A DNA stretch of 64,000 nt, from positions 486,021 to 550,020 of the forward strand of contig JAIUNU010000001.1 in NCBI GenBank assembly GCA_020161365.1, in the 5' to 3' direction. The DNA is from Pseudomonadota bacterium. Its GTDB lineage: Bacteria; Pseudomonadota; Alphaproteobacteria; Caulobacterales; Caulobacteraceae. The position numbers and the translations under genes were made by a program. Of the stretch, positions 47,657-56,471 are shown piece after piece. Under the pieces are notes generated by a model, which saw only the letters and a list, made by a program, of their open reading frames with translations, searched no databases and was not told the origin of the DNA. Each line of letters starts with the position of its first letter. The first letter of the stretch is position 1.

Positions 47657-48424
47657 ATGACCCAGACAGCCCCATCCCCACCCGAAGCGCCAAATTCGCT
47701 TCGCCACGAAATTCTTGAGACGCTCCGCGTTGCCGGAGCGGGCCTGGCGATCGCCCTGGCCCTGCGTGTCGTCGTCTTTCAGCCCTTCACCATTCCGTCA
47801 TCCTCGATGGAGCCGGGGCTGGTCATCGGCGACTACATCGTGGTGTCGAAGTTCGCCTATGGCTGGAGCCGCGCGTCGATCCCGTTCCACCCGCCACTAC
47901 CCTCTGGCCGCCTGATGAGCAGGCAGCCAGAGCGCGGGGACGTCGTGGTGTTCCGCCTGCCTCGCGATCCGAGCCAGACCTGGATCAAGCGGGTGATCGG
48001 ACTCCCTGGCGACCGCATTCGCGTGCAGGGCGGCCAGGTGTTCGTCAACGATGTCGCGCTGCCTCAGGCTCAGCTTGGCCTGACGCAGGATCACGACGCG
48101 CCAGACCGTACTGTCCTGCAAGTGCGCGAGCGGCAGGGCGATGGTCGCGCGTACGTCACCTACGACGGCGGTGCGGGCCAGCCAGGCGACGACACCGAGA
48201 CCTACGTCGTGCCCGCCGGCCAGTACTTCATGATGGGCGACAACCGCGACAACTCGCTCGACAGCCGGTGGCCAGGCGAAGTCGGCGTTGGCTTCCTGCC
48301 GGCCGATAATGTGGTGGGCAAGGCCAGTTTCGTCCTGGCGTCCTGGAAACCCGGCGCGGCGCTCTACAAGCCCTGGACCTGGCTGAACCTGCAGTGGGAT
48401 CGGTTCGCGCGGCCGATCCGTTAG
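47657..48424 (+). CDS. lepB: Signal peptidase I
   Basis: It cleaves signal peptides at the outer face of the inner membrane. The 255-aa protein has one N-terminal membrane segment (about 24-43). The catalytic Ser is in IPSSSMEPG (S50), the catalytic Lys in IKRVIGLPGD (K111), and MMGDNRDNSLDSR is the family's box E. ATG 47657 gives a normal N-terminus; a TTG at 47618 would extend it without support. It is not next to rnc here, unlike in many bacteria, so it may be a second copy. Its 3' end overlaps the next gene on the other strand by 4 bases. Confidence 0.93.
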   Translation: MTQTAPSPPEAPNSLRHEILETLRVAGAGLAIALALRVVVFQPFTIPSSSMEPGLVIGDYIVVSKFAYGWSRASIPFHPPLPSGRLMSRQPERGDVVVFRLPRDPSQTWIKRVIGLPGDRIRVQGGQVFVNDVALPQAQLGLTQDHDAPDRTVLQVRERQGDGRAYVTYDGGAGQPGDDTETYVVPAGQYFMMGDNRDNSLDSRWPGEVGVGFLPADNVVGKASFVLASWKPGAALYKPWTWLNLQWDRFARPIR

Positions 48425-48756
48425 CGAGCGCGGAACTCCTCGATGCTCAGGACGCCGTCATGGTTCAGGTCGAGGCGCTCGAAGGCCGCGTCGGACGTCG
48501 CCGTGCGCGCCAGCGAGGGTGCGGCGACCGCGCCCACGGCCAGGCCCGCAACTGCGGCGGCGAGCGCGTGCCAAGCCAGACTGCGACGGCGCGGCCCCAC
48601 CTTCGGAGCGACGAGGTCCTGCTCGATAAACCCGCGAAGCGCCTCGCTGGCCGTACGGCGTGAGGCCTGGCAGCGGGCCATGAAGGCGGCCTTCGTCTCC
48701 GGCGGCAGACGGATTTCCAGGGTTTCAGTCTTCTTGGACGGCTTGCCGACGGGCAT
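48421..48756 (-). CDS. Ribbon-helix-helix / membrane segment / EF-hand protein
   Basis: The 111-aa protein from ATG 48756 has three parts. Residues about 10-47 (TETLEIRLPPETKAAFMARCQASRRTASEALRGFIEQDL) look like a CopG/Arc-type ribbon-helix-helix domain. Residues about 59-83 are a membrane helix or uncleaved signal. Residues 96-107 (DLNHDGVLSIEE) are a complete EF-hand calcium loop with D96, N98, D100, S104 and E107. The combination implies DNA binding in the cytoplasm and calcium binding outside, if the topology is as it appears. I know no named family for it. It is convergent with lepB. Confidence 0.8.
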   Translation of the reverse strand: MPVGKPSKKTETLEIRLPPETKAAFMARCQASRRTASEALRGFIEQDLVAPKVGPRRRSLAWHALAAAVAGLAVGAVAAPSLARTATSDAAFERLDLNHDGVLSIEEFRAR

Positions 48757-48815
48757 CACGGATCTCCGAACGTACCGACGAAGTCTAAGCCAGCAAGCGC
48801 GTCGCGCGCAAAAAG

Positions 48816-48842
48816 AAAGCCCGGCCATCAAGACCGGGCTTT
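48816..48842 (-). terminator. Terminator without an assigned gene
   Basis: AAAGCCCGG (48816-48824) and CCGGGCTTT (48834-48842) form a stem whose best T-rich tail (TTTCTTTTT) is on the minus strand. It lies upstream of the minus-strand ribbon-helix-helix gene and before the plus-strand SGNH gene, so no annotated gene ends here. It may end a small RNA read leftwards from 48846-49070. Confidence 0.6.
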
Positions 48843-48901
48843 AAAGTCATAGGGAGGAAACGCCCAGGAAGGGCAGAGGCGCTCGGCGCCTCACAAGGGA
48901 T

Positions 48902-48915
48902 TGATAGCGCTAACA
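48902..48915. promoter_or_regulatory. XylR-like (LacI-family) operator
   Basis: TGATAGCGCTAACA contains the TAGCGCTA core and flanks of the operator bound by the Caulobacter xylose repressor XylR (TGGTAGCGCTAACA-like). It lies 159 bases before an SGNH hydrolase gene that is followed by a polysaccharide deacetylase, consistent with control of hemicellulose deacetylation. Confidence 0.6.
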
Positions 48916-49073
48916 TGTGTTCAGTTGCAAGCGATTCCTATCAACCGCGACCAGCGGTCGCAGGAGATGAAGCTGTACCCGCCTCACGCCGGACGCTTTA
49001 CGCGCCCCACCGGGCGCCCTACGAATGTTACCGCTACCGAGCGAAACAGACGACGGGGCGGGAGAAGACGTTC

Positions 49074-50303
49074 ATGAAGATGTTCAAGCGGTCAGCCTTT
49101 GTCGCCGCCGGCCTGGCGATCGCCATGGCCCTCCCACAATCCGTCAAGGCCGAGACCCAGCGCTGGGTCGGGGCCTACTCCAGCGCGCAACTGGCGCCCG
49201 ACGCCAAGAACAGCCTGGCGCCGGAGGATTACCCCAACGCCACGCTGCGGCAGGTTGTGCGCGTGTCCATCGGTGGCGACACCCTGCGGGTCAAGCTCTC
49301 CAACCTCTTTGGAACCCAGCCGCTGACCATCGACGCAGCGCGCATAGCGGTCTCGGCGGAACCGTCGACACCTCGCATCGACCCCGCGACGGACCGCCCG
49401 CTCACCTTCTCCGCGAGCGCGCGGGTGACGATCCCCGCCGGCGGCGAAACCTGGTCGGATCCGGTTAAGCTGAAGGTAGCGCCTCTTGCGCACCTCGCCA
49501 TCAGTCTTCACTACCCCGCCGCCCCCAGCGTCCAGACGGGGCATCCGGGCTCGCGAGCGACCTCCTATATCCTACCGGGCGATCACACCGCTGCGACCGA
49601 CCTGCCGGGCGCCAAGACCGCAGATCGGTGGTTCCAGATCGCTGGCGTCGATGTGGCGTCCCGGAAGGCCTCGGCCATCGTCGCGTTCGGCGACAGCATC
49701 ACCGATGGCTACGGAGTCCAGCCGAACACCAATCTGCGCTGGACCGACGGGCTGATCGAGCGGCTCAAAGGCAAGAACATCGCCGTCCTGAACCTCGGGA
49801 TCGGCGGCAACCGCGTGCTGGCCGACGGGCTGGGGCCGAGCGGCGTTTCGCGCTTCGACCGTGACGTCCTCTCGCAGTCGGGCGTCACCCATTTCATCAT
49901 CCTGGAAGGCGTCAACGACCTGGGCGTGCTGAATCGCGACCAGAGCAAGGACGGGTCCGCCAACGCCCGCATGGCCCAGGACCTGATCAGCGCCTATGCC
50001 AGCATGGTCGCTAAGGCTCGCGCCAAGGGCATCAAGGCTATCGGCGCGACGATCCTCCCCTATTCCGGCTCCGCGTACTATCACCCGCCCGCAGAGGCCG
50101 AGGCGGCCCGGCAGACGGTCAACGCCTGGATCCGCGCACCGGGCAATTTTGACGCCGTGATCGATTGGGACGCCGCCCTGCGAGATCCCGCGCGTCCGAC
50201 CCATCTGCTGCCGGCCTATGATAATGACGGCCTGCATCCCAACATGGCGGGCTACAAGGCGATGGCCGACGCCATTCCGCTGAGCCTGTTCGAAAGCCCC
50301 TAA
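49074..50303 (+). CDS. Secreted SGNH/GDSL hydrolase
   Basis: The 409-aa protein from ATG 49074 (GGGAG upstream) has a signal peptide (about 1-26). An N-terminal beta domain (about 30-190) precedes an SGNH domain with block I FGDSITDG (about 206), GIGGNRVL, block III GVNDLG and block V DGLHPN. Two-domain enzymes of this kind include esterases acting on plant cell-wall or carbohydrate esters. It precedes a polysaccharide deacetylase by 3 bases, and a XylR-like operator lies upstream. A longer frame back to 48915 is not conserved. Confidence 0.88.
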   Translation: MKMFKRSAFVAAGLAIAMALPQSVKAETQRWVGAYSSAQLAPDAKNSLAPEDYPNATLRQVVRVSIGGDTLRVKLSNLFGTQPLTIDAARIAVSAEPSTPRIDPATDRPLTFSASARVTIPAGGETWSDPVKLKVAPLAHLAISLHYPAAPSVQTGHPGSRATSYILPGDHTAATDLPGAKTADRWFQIAGVDVASRKASAIVAFGDSITDGYGVQPNTNLRWTDGLIERLKGKNIAVLNLGIGGNRVLADGLGPSGVSRFDRDVLSQSGVTHFIILEGVNDLGVLNRDQSKDGSANARMAQDLISAYASMVAKARAKGIKAIGATILPYSGSAYYHPPAEAEAARQTVNAWIRAPGNFDAVIDWDAALRDPARPTHLLPAYDNDGLHPNMAGYKAMADAIPLSLFESP

Positions 50304-50306
50304 CCC

Positions 50307-51212
50307 ATGCGCATCCTGCTTTCCGCCGTCCTGGCCCTGACGCTGGCGGCTGCGGCCCAAGCGGCGGACAAGCCGGTCATCGCCGTCACCTGGGACGACC
50401 TGCCCGCCCACAGCGCCCTGCCCCGCGGCGTCACCCGCGTGCAAGTCGCCGCTGATCTTCTGAAGGCCTCGGCGGAAGCCAAGGCGACTGCCTTCGGCTT
50501 CATCAACGCGGTGCAGAACGAACGGGAACCCGACTCCGCGCCGGTCCTGACGATGTGGCGCGACGCGGGCCAGCCAATGGGCAATCACACCTGGTCGCAC
50601 CAGAACCTCGCCAACCTGACACCCGAGGCGTTCATCGCCGAGATCGAACGCAACGAGCCGGCGCTGAAGGCCCTGATGGGCCCGGAAGACTGGCGCTGGT
50701 TGCGCTATCCGTTCCTGTCCGAGGGCGACACACCGGAGAAGCGCCTGGCGGTGCGGGCCTGGCTCGCCGCCAACCACTACAAGGTCGCCAGCGTCACGAT
50801 GAGCTTTGGCGACTACGCCTATAACGAGCCCTACGCCCGCTGCATGGCCAAGGGCGACCAAACCGCCATCGCTGAGCTTGAACGCCGTTTTCTGGCGGGC
50901 GCGGGCGCCGACGCCGACCGCGCGCGGGCGATGAGCCATGCGCTGTTTGGCAAGGACATTCCCTATGTGCTGCTGATGCACGGCGGAGCCTTCGACGCGC
51001 GCATGGCGCCGCGTCTTTTCAAGCTCTACCAGGACAAGGGCTTTGGCTTCACGACCCTGGCGCAGGCCCAGACACATCCCTTCTACAAGACCGACACCGA
51101 CCCCGGACTGCCGCCAGGCCCGACTACGCTGGAAGCCGCGCTGCGCGCCAAGGGCCTGCCTGTTCCGCCCAATCGCATGGACCTCGCGCCGCTCGACGCG
51201 ATGTGCCGGTGA
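50307..51212 (+). CDS. Secreted polysaccharide deacetylase (CE4-like)
   Basis: The 301-aa protein has a signal peptide (about 1-19) and a NodB-type domain. The metal-site block starts VIAVTWDDLPAHS (Asp pair), with HTWSH in GNHTWSHQNL as the His-x-x-x-His metal motif. Members remove acetyl or other N/O-acyl groups from chitin, peptidoglycan or xylan. The stop of the SGNH gene is 3 bases upstream, so both esterases are cotranscribed. Confidence 0.88.
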   Translation: MRILLSAVLALTLAAAAQAADKPVIAVTWDDLPAHSALPRGVTRVQVAADLLKASAEAKATAFGFINAVQNEREPDSAPVLTMWRDAGQPMGNHTWSHQNLANLTPEAFIAEIERNEPALKALMGPEDWRWLRYPFLSEGDTPEKRLAVRAWLAANHYKVASVTMSFGDYAYNEPYARCMAKGDQTAIAELERRFLAGAGADADRARAMSHALFGKDIPYVLLMHGGAFDARMAPRLFKLYQDKGFGFTTLAQAQTHPFYKTDTDPGLPPGPTTLEAALRAKGLPVPPNRMDLAPLDAMCR

Positions 51213-51286
51213 GCGTCCTCCGCATTTCAAACCCGAAACAACTTCACTGCTGACAATCGCGGCGCGCCCGCTTAGCGTCCCGCGCC

Positions 51287-53503
51287 ATGAAAAAGCCCTC
51301 GCTCACGGCGCTCGCGGCCGTTCTCGCCCTGTCCACGCCGGCTCTGGCGCAGAAACTCACCCCCGAACGTATCTTCGCCGATCCCAGCCTGAGCGGCCCG
51401 ACGGCCAGGGGCGTGGCGCTCTCCCCGGACGGCAAGCGCGTCACCTACCTGAAGAGCAAGCCCGAGGCGGCGAACATCCAGGATCTGTGGGCGGCGGATG
51501 TGAAGGGCGGCGAGCCCTATCGTCTGATCGACAGCGCCGCGTTGTCGTCGGGCGACAAGGAGCTCTCTGAAGCCGAGAAGGCGCGTCGTGAGCGCGCCCG
51601 CGTCTCGGCCCGCGGCATTGTTGAATACAGCTGGGACCGCCAAGGCCGCTTCATCCTGGTCCCGCTGGACGGCGACCTCTATCTGGACGCCGTCGCAGAC
51701 GGGAAAATCACGCGTCTGACGCAGACCCCCGGCGACGAGGTCGACGCCAAGGTCTCGCCCAAGGGCGGCTATGTGTCCTACGTCCGCGACCAAAACCTCT
51801 ACATCAAGCCGGTGGCCGGCGGCGCCGAGGTCGCCCTGACCACCGACGGTAAGGACGCGCTGTCGTTCGGCGTGGCCGAGTTCATCGTCCAGGAGGAGCT
51901 CGACCGTTTCACCGGCTATTGGTGGAGCCCTGACGAGTCCCGCATCGTCTACACCCGCGTGGATGAGAGCGGCGTCGACATCGTGCCGCGCGCCGACATC
52001 GGTCCGGGCGGCGCCACGGTGGTCAACCAGCGCTACCCGCGCGCCGGCCGCCCCAACGCCGTGGTGGACCTGTTCGTCCGCGATCTGGCGTCGGGCAAGG
52101 TCACTGCGCTCGACCTGGGCGCCAACAAGGACATCTACGTCGCGCGCGTCGCCTGGTCGGCCGACGGCAAGACGATCTATGTGCAGCGCCTGTCGCGCGA
52201 TCAGAAGACGCTCGACCTGCTGGCCTTCGACGCCGCCACCGGCGCGGGCAAGACGGTCCTGACCGACACCGACCCGCACTTCATCGAGGTCGGTAACGAC
52301 TTCCGCCCCCTCAAGGACGGCACCTTCCTCTGGGGCTCGGAGAAAGACGGCAACCAGCACCTCTATCGCTACGCCGCCGACGGTAAGCTGATCGCCCAGG
52401 TCACCAAGGGCGACTGGCCGGTCATCGGTCTTGAAGGCGTCGACGAGGCGCGCAAGGTCGCCATCTTCTCGGCCTCGATCGACACGCCCATTGAGCGGCG
52501 CTTGTACGAGGTGAGCTACGCTAAGCCCGGCAAGCCAAAAGCCCTGACATCCGCCGGCGGTTGGTGGGGCGCGAAAGTGGCCGACAACGGCGGCGCGTTC
52601 GCGGGCACGTACAGTGACCCCAAGACCCCGCCGCAGACCGCGCTCTACGCGGCCGACGGCAAGCGGGTGCGCTGGATCGAAGAGAACAAGCTGGCCGAGG
52701 GTCACCCCTACTGGCCCTACGCCGCCAATCTGCCCCAGCCCGAATTCGGCTCGCTGAAGGCGGCGGACGGTGAGACGCTACACTACGAGATCCTCAAGCC
52801 GGTCGGCTTCGACCCGGCCAAGAAGTATCCGGCCATCGTTTCGGTCTATGGCGGCCCGCACGCCCAACGCGTGATGAAGAGCTGGCATAGCCCGTCGGAG
52901 CGCACCTATCTCGAAGCCGGCTACATGATCTTCAAGCTGGACAACCGCGGCAGCGGCAACCGTTCGGCCAAGTTCATGCGCGCCTTGGACCGCAAGCTCG
53001 GCACCGTCGAAGTCGAGGACCAACTGCTCGGCGCCAAGTTCCTGGCCAGCCAGCCCTATGTCGACGCCGACAAGCTGGGCGTCATGGGCTGGTCCTATGG
53101 CGGCTTCATGACGCTGATGCTGCTGACCGCCGAGAACACCCCGTTCAAGGCCGGGGCCGCCGGAGCGCCGCCGACCGAGTGGAGCCTGTACGACACGGCC
53201 TACACCGAGCGCTACATGGGCAAGCCGGACGAGAACAACGCCGGCTACGCCTATTCGGACATCAATAACCGCATCGACAAGCTGGCCCCGGGCAGCCTGC
53301 TCCTGCTGCACGGCATGGCCGACGACAATGTGATTTTCGAGAACAGCACGCGCTTGATGGCGGCGCTGCAGCGCAAGGCGATCCCGTTCGAAATGGCTCT
53401 GTACCCGGGCGAGCGCCACAGCGCGCCGGGCAGCAAGACCAAGGGCCTCAGCGTGCTCAAGACCCACCTGGAGTTCTTCGACCGCAAACTGAAGAGCCGA
53501 TAA
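51287..53503 (+). CDS. Dipeptidyl peptidase IV-like S9B serine peptidase
   Basis: The 738-aa exported protein has a signal peptide (about 1-21), an eight-bladed propeller region (about 40-470) and a C-terminal alpha/beta-hydrolase domain. The catalytic triad is Ser in GWSYGGFMT (about 603), Asp in GMADDNVIFEN (about 682) and His in GERHSAPG (about 711). AEFIVQEELDRFTGYWWSPD is the DPP4 propeller motif with the Glu pair that binds the substrate N-terminus. It would release Xaa-Pro dipeptides in the periplasm. Confidence 0.95.
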   Translation: MKKPSLTALAAVLALSTPALAQKLTPERIFADPSLSGPTARGVALSPDGKRVTYLKSKPEAANIQDLWAADVKGGEPYRLIDSAALSSGDKELSEAEKARRERARVSARGIVEYSWDRQGRFILVPLDGDLYLDAVADGKITRLTQTPGDEVDAKVSPKGGYVSYVRDQNLYIKPVAGGAEVALTTDGKDALSFGVAEFIVQEELDRFTGYWWSPDESRIVYTRVDESGVDIVPRADIGPGGATVVNQRYPRAGRPNAVVDLFVRDLASGKVTALDLGANKDIYVARVAWSADGKTIYVQRLSRDQKTLDLLAFDAATGAGKTVLTDTDPHFIEVGNDFRPLKDGTFLWGSEKDGNQHLYRYAADGKLIAQVTKGDWPVIGLEGVDEARKVAIFSASIDTPIERRLYEVSYAKPGKPKALTSAGGWWGAKVADNGGAFAGTYSDPKTPPQTALYAADGKRVRWIEENKLAEGHPYWPYAANLPQPEFGSLKAADGETLHYEILKPVGFDPAKKYPAIVSVYGGPHAQRVMKSWHSPSERTYLEAGYMIFKLDNRGSGNRSAKFMRALDRKLGTVEVEDQLLGAKFLASQPYVDADKLGVMGWSYGGFMTLMLLTAENTPFKAGAAGAPPTEWSLYDTAYTERYMGKPDENNAGYAYSDINNRIDKLAPGSLLLLHGMADDNVIFENSTRLMAALQRKAIPFEMALYPGERHSAPGSKTKGLSVLKTHLEFFDRKLKSR

Positions 53504-53515
53504 GACTGTGACCAC

Positions 53516-53543
53516 AGCCCGCGCCCTCTGGCGCGGGCTTTTT
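53516..53543 (+). terminator. Terminator of the DPP IV gene
   Basis: AGCCCGCGCC (53516-53525), CTCT loop, GGCGCGGGCT (53530-53539) and TTTT. Confidence 0.92.
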
Positions 53544-53648
53544 CGGCCTCGGTGCGACATCGCGCCACCACGCCTCGACCTTATGTCGCAGGGGCGATGG
53601 AACGAGCGGGGCGTAAGGTTAACGACGCTGGTTCAGGAAACATGCGTC

Positions 53649-53855
53649 ATGACCAAGTCCCCCGATGTCGCCGTTGAATGGCTGCTCGACACCGTCAAGG
53701 AAGCGATCGAAGACGGCCGCGCGACGGTCGAGGATCTTGAAGAATGGCTGCTGGCGGCCATTCTTCTTGAAGAGATGGGCCTCGACGAGGAACTAGACCG
53801 CGTCGAAGCGCGCGCCTTTGACACCTGGCCGGGCGCGCCACGCACGGTACACTAA
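53649..53855 (+). CDS. Small acidic protein of unknown function
   Basis: The 68-aa protein from ATG 53649 is strongly acidic and helical (TVKEAIEDGRATVEDLEEWLLAAILLEEMGLDEELDRVEARAF), which looks like a short coiled-coil or helical hairpin. No family is recognised. It stands alone between the DPP IV terminator and the convergent FemAB-like operon. Confidence 0.6.
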   Translation: MTKSPDVAVEWLLDTVKEAIEDGRATVEDLEEWLLAAILLEEMGLDEELDRVEARAFDTWPGAPRTVH

Positions 53856-53886
53856 ACGCCGCCTTCGCCTGCGGCGGGGTCGGGCG

Positions 53887-55059
53887 CTAGCGCTCTTCGC
53901 GGAAGGGCGAATACTCCTCGGTGAGCATTTCCATATCGCTTTCCACGGCCGCCCGCTCGCGCTCCAGATAGCGTGCGACCGGCTCGCGCAGCATCGGGTC
54001 GGCGATCCAGTGCGCTGAATAGACGGGGCTCGGCAGATAGCCCCGCGCGATCTTGTGCTGTCCCTGAGCGCCGGCTTCGACGCGCGGCAGGCCCAGGCGG
54101 ATCGCGTGTTCGATGGCCTGATAGTAGCAAAGCTCGAAATGCAGGAACGGCACGTCCTCGACGCAGCCCCAATGTCGGCCGTAGAGGCAGTCGCGGCCGA
54201 TCAGGTTCAGGGCGCCGGCGATCCAGGGACCACCCGGCCGCCGGGCCATGATCAACAACACCTTGTCGGCCATCCGCTGCCCCAGCAACGAGAAGAACGG
54301 CCGATTCAGATATGGCCGGCCCCACTTACGGCCGCCGGTGTCCATGTAGAACGCGAAGAACGCGTCCCAGTGGTCTTCCGTGAGCTCCTCGCCGGTCAAG
54401 GCGACGATCTCGAGACCCTCCTGGGCGTCCCGGCGCTCGCGGCGAATCGTCTTGCGCCGATTGGCCGATAGCGCGCCCAGAAACGCGTCGAAGGTGGCGT
54501 AGTCGCGGTTCTCCCAGTGGTACTGCTGATCCTGGCGGAGCAGCATCCCCCGCTCGCCCATCCAGCGCCACTGATCCTCGACCGGGAAGGTTACGTGCAA
54601 AGACGAAGCGCCCATGCGCTCGCACAGGGTCAGTGCCCCGCCCAGCAGCGCCGAGCGCCCCTCGTCGAGGTCGATATCGGGACGGACGATCAGACGGGAG
54701 CCGGTCACCGGAGAAAACGGCGACGAGCACTGGAGCTTGGGATAGTAGCGCCCCCCTGCCCGCTCATAGGCGTCGGCCCAGGCGTGATCGAAGACGTATT
54801 CGCCCTGGCTGTGGGACTTTACGTACAGCGGCATGACGCCGGCGACTTGTTCAGCCTCATCGAGCACAGACAGATGCTGCGGCGCCCAGCCGGTGCGGGC
54901 AGCGACGCAGCCGCTCTCCTCCAAGATCGCCAGGAAATCGTAGGAGATAAACGGGTCACCGGTCAGCGCGGCGCAGGCGTCCCAGGCCTCGCGACCAATC
55001 TCGCTGATCGTGCGATGGACACGAACCGACGACTGCACCCCCACGGGATGGGATGTCAC
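53887..55059 (-). CDS. FemAB/DUF482-like GNAT acyltransferase
   Basis: The 390-aa protein belongs to the GNAT/FemAB-like group (COG3146, DUF482): SYDFLAILEESGCVAARTGWAPQHLSV, VFDHAWADAYERAGGRYYPKLQ, HWENRDYATFDAFLGALSANRRKTIRRER and a C-terminal GAQGQHKIARGYLP. It may transfer amino acids or acyl groups to a cell-wall or lipid substrate; the substrate is unknown. GTG 55059 overlaps the GDPD stop (GTGA), which decides the start. An ATG at 55113 lies inside the upstream gene. Confidence 0.82.
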   Translation of the reverse strand: MTSHPVGVQSSVRVHRTISEIGREAWDACAALTGDPFISYDFLAILEESGCVAARTGWAPQHLSVLDEAEQVAGVMPLYVKSHSQGEYVFDHAWADAYERAGGRYYPKLQCSSPFSPVTGSRLIVRPDIDLDEGRSALLGGALTLCERMGASSLHVTFPVEDQWRWMGERGMLLRQDQQYHWENRDYATFDAFLGALSANRRKTIRRERRDAQEGLEIVALTGEELTEDHWDAFFAFYMDTGGRKWGRPYLNRPFFSLLGQRMADKVLLIMARRPGGPWIAGALNLIGRDCLYGRHWGCVEDVPFLHFELCYYQAIEHAIRLGLPRVEAGAQGQHKIARGYLPSPVYSAHWIADPMLREPVARYLERERAAVESDMEMLTEEYSPFREER

Positions 55060-55829
55060 GCGTGGAAACCCTCGAAGATCAGGTTGTCGCAGTGATCCTT
55101 CACGGCGTCCCACTGTTCAGGCTTTCGAACCGTCCAGGCGATCACCGGCATGCCCTTGGCGCGGAGCACGTCGGCCTTGGGGCTCGGCAGCATGTCCAGG
55201 CCCAAGGCCAGAAAGTCGGGCCGCGCGATTTCGACGTGCTCCAGGGCGGCCATCGCCTTGCGAATCTCCGGGGCGACATGGCGCGCGCCTTCGTCGTTCC
55301 AGCCGTAGCTGTCCAGGCCGCGCAGGATTTGCGGGTGGTGATCGGCGAACCAGGCGTGGGAATAGGGATTGAAGCCGATGATCGCGGTCGGGCCGTTATG
55401 GTCGATCAGAATCTCTGAAACACGCTTCTCCAGGGGCCCGACCTCACCGAAGGGCGTCTTCAGCTCGATGTGAACCATCGCCCGGTGACCGACGACCGTA
55501 AGCGCTTCAGCAAGAGTCGGAATGGTCTCGTCGGAGCCTTTCAGAGCCAGGGCGCGCAACTCGGCGGCGGTATGATCGCGCACGCGCCCCGGGGCGCCAG
55601 TCATCCGCTCCAGACGCTCGTCATGGAACACCACCGCGTCGCCGTCGGCGGTGAGTTGGACATCCAGTTCGATGCCGTAGTTGTGCGCGCAGGCGGCCTG
55701 GAAGGCCCCGAGCGAGTTCTCCGGCGCGCCGTCGCGCGTCCAGAGACCACGGTGGGCGATTGGTCGATCAAAGAGCGCGTCCCACGCCGCTCCGAAGGTT
55801 TCGACCGGAGGGCGTTCGCGCCGGGGCAT
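55056..55829 (-). CDS. Glycerophosphodiester phosphodiesterase
   Basis: The 257-aa protein is a GDPD TIM barrel without signal peptide, so cytoplasmic: PIAHRGLWTRDGAPENSLGAFQAACAHNYGIELDVQLTADGDAVVFHDERLERMTG contains the HRG...E/D...H catalytic residues. It hydrolyses glycerophosphodiesters to glycerol-3-phosphate. Its ATG shares a base with the RidA stop and its stop overlaps the FemAB-like start, so the three are translationally coupled. Confidence 0.9.
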   Translation of the reverse strand: MPRRERPPVETFGAAWDALFDRPIAHRGLWTRDGAPENSLGAFQAACAHNYGIELDVQLTADGDAVVFHDERLERMTGAPGRVRDHTAAELRALALKGSDETIPTLAEALTVVGHRAMVHIELKTPFGEVGPLEKRVSEILIDHNGPTAIIGFNPYSHAWFADHHPQILRGLDSYGWNDEGARHVAPEIRKAMAALEHVEIARPDFLALGLDMLPSPKADVLRAKGMPVIAWTVRKPEQWDAVKDHCDNLIFEGFHA

Positions 55830-56290
55830 CAGGCGATCTCCACAACCGCGTCGACCTCGACCGCGAAGCCGAGAGGCAGCTTGTAGACCCCTACCGCCGA
55901 GCGGGCGTGCCGGCCCTTGTCGCCCAGAGCCTCGACCATCAGGTCTGAACAGCCGTTGATGACCTTGGGAATGTCGATGAAGTCGGGACCGGCCTGAACG
56001 AAGCCGCCGAGCTTGACGACGCGGACGACGCGCTCAAGGTCGCCGTCGCAGGCGGCTTTCATCTGGGCCAGCAGGTTGATTCCGCAGAGGCGCGCCGCCT
56101 TCTGGGCAGTCTCCAGATCGACATCGACCCCGACCGTGCCCTTGATGCCGCCATCGGCGGCGATCGAGATCTGGCCCGAGATATGGACCAGGTTTCCAGA
56201 GCGCACGAAGGGCACGTAGTTGGCCACCGGCGCCACCGGTTGCGGCAGCTCCACGCCCATGGCCTTCAGGCGGTCCTCGACGGTCGACAT
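55829..56290 (-). CDS. RidA family enamine/imine deaminase
   Basis: The 153-aa protein matches RidA/YjgF: VPFVRSGNLVHISGQISIAADGGIKGTVGVDVDLETAQKAARLCGINLLAQMKAACDGDLERVVRVVKLGGFV, then a C-terminal LPLGFAVEVDAVVEIA. The Arg that binds the carboxylate in RidA sits in the SAVGVYKLP region in many homologues; here HARSAVGV supplies it. The family deaminates reactive enamines produced by PLP enzymes. It starts the three-gene operon. Confidence 0.92.
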   Translation of the reverse strand: MSTVEDRLKAMGVELPQPVAPVANYVPFVRSGNLVHISGQISIAADGGIKGTVGVDVDLETAQKAARLCGINLLAQMKAACDGDLERVVRVVKLGGFVQAGPDFIDIPKVINGCSDLMVEALGDKGRHARSAVGVYKLPLGFAVEVDAVVEIA

Positions 56291-56394
56291 GCGTGCGCTC
56301 CACTCAGATTTCAGGCCGCATGCTTACCGCGCCGCACCGCCCTGCAAAAGGTCTAAGCCGCACGGCCCTGACAGGGCGGGCCGCCCCAAACAAA

Positions 56395-56424
56395 AAGGCC
56401 CGGACCTTACGATCCGGGCCTTCA
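56395..56424 (-). terminator. Terminator of the phasin gene
   Basis: AAGGCCCGGA (56395-56404) pairs with TCCGGGCCTT (56413-56422); on the minus strand the stem is followed by TTTTTG. It lies about 50 bases past the phasin stop. Confidence 0.85.
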
Positions 56425-56471
56425 AGCTTTGGTGTCGCGGACGCGCCAAGCGGCGCGCGCGACGTCAGGCC

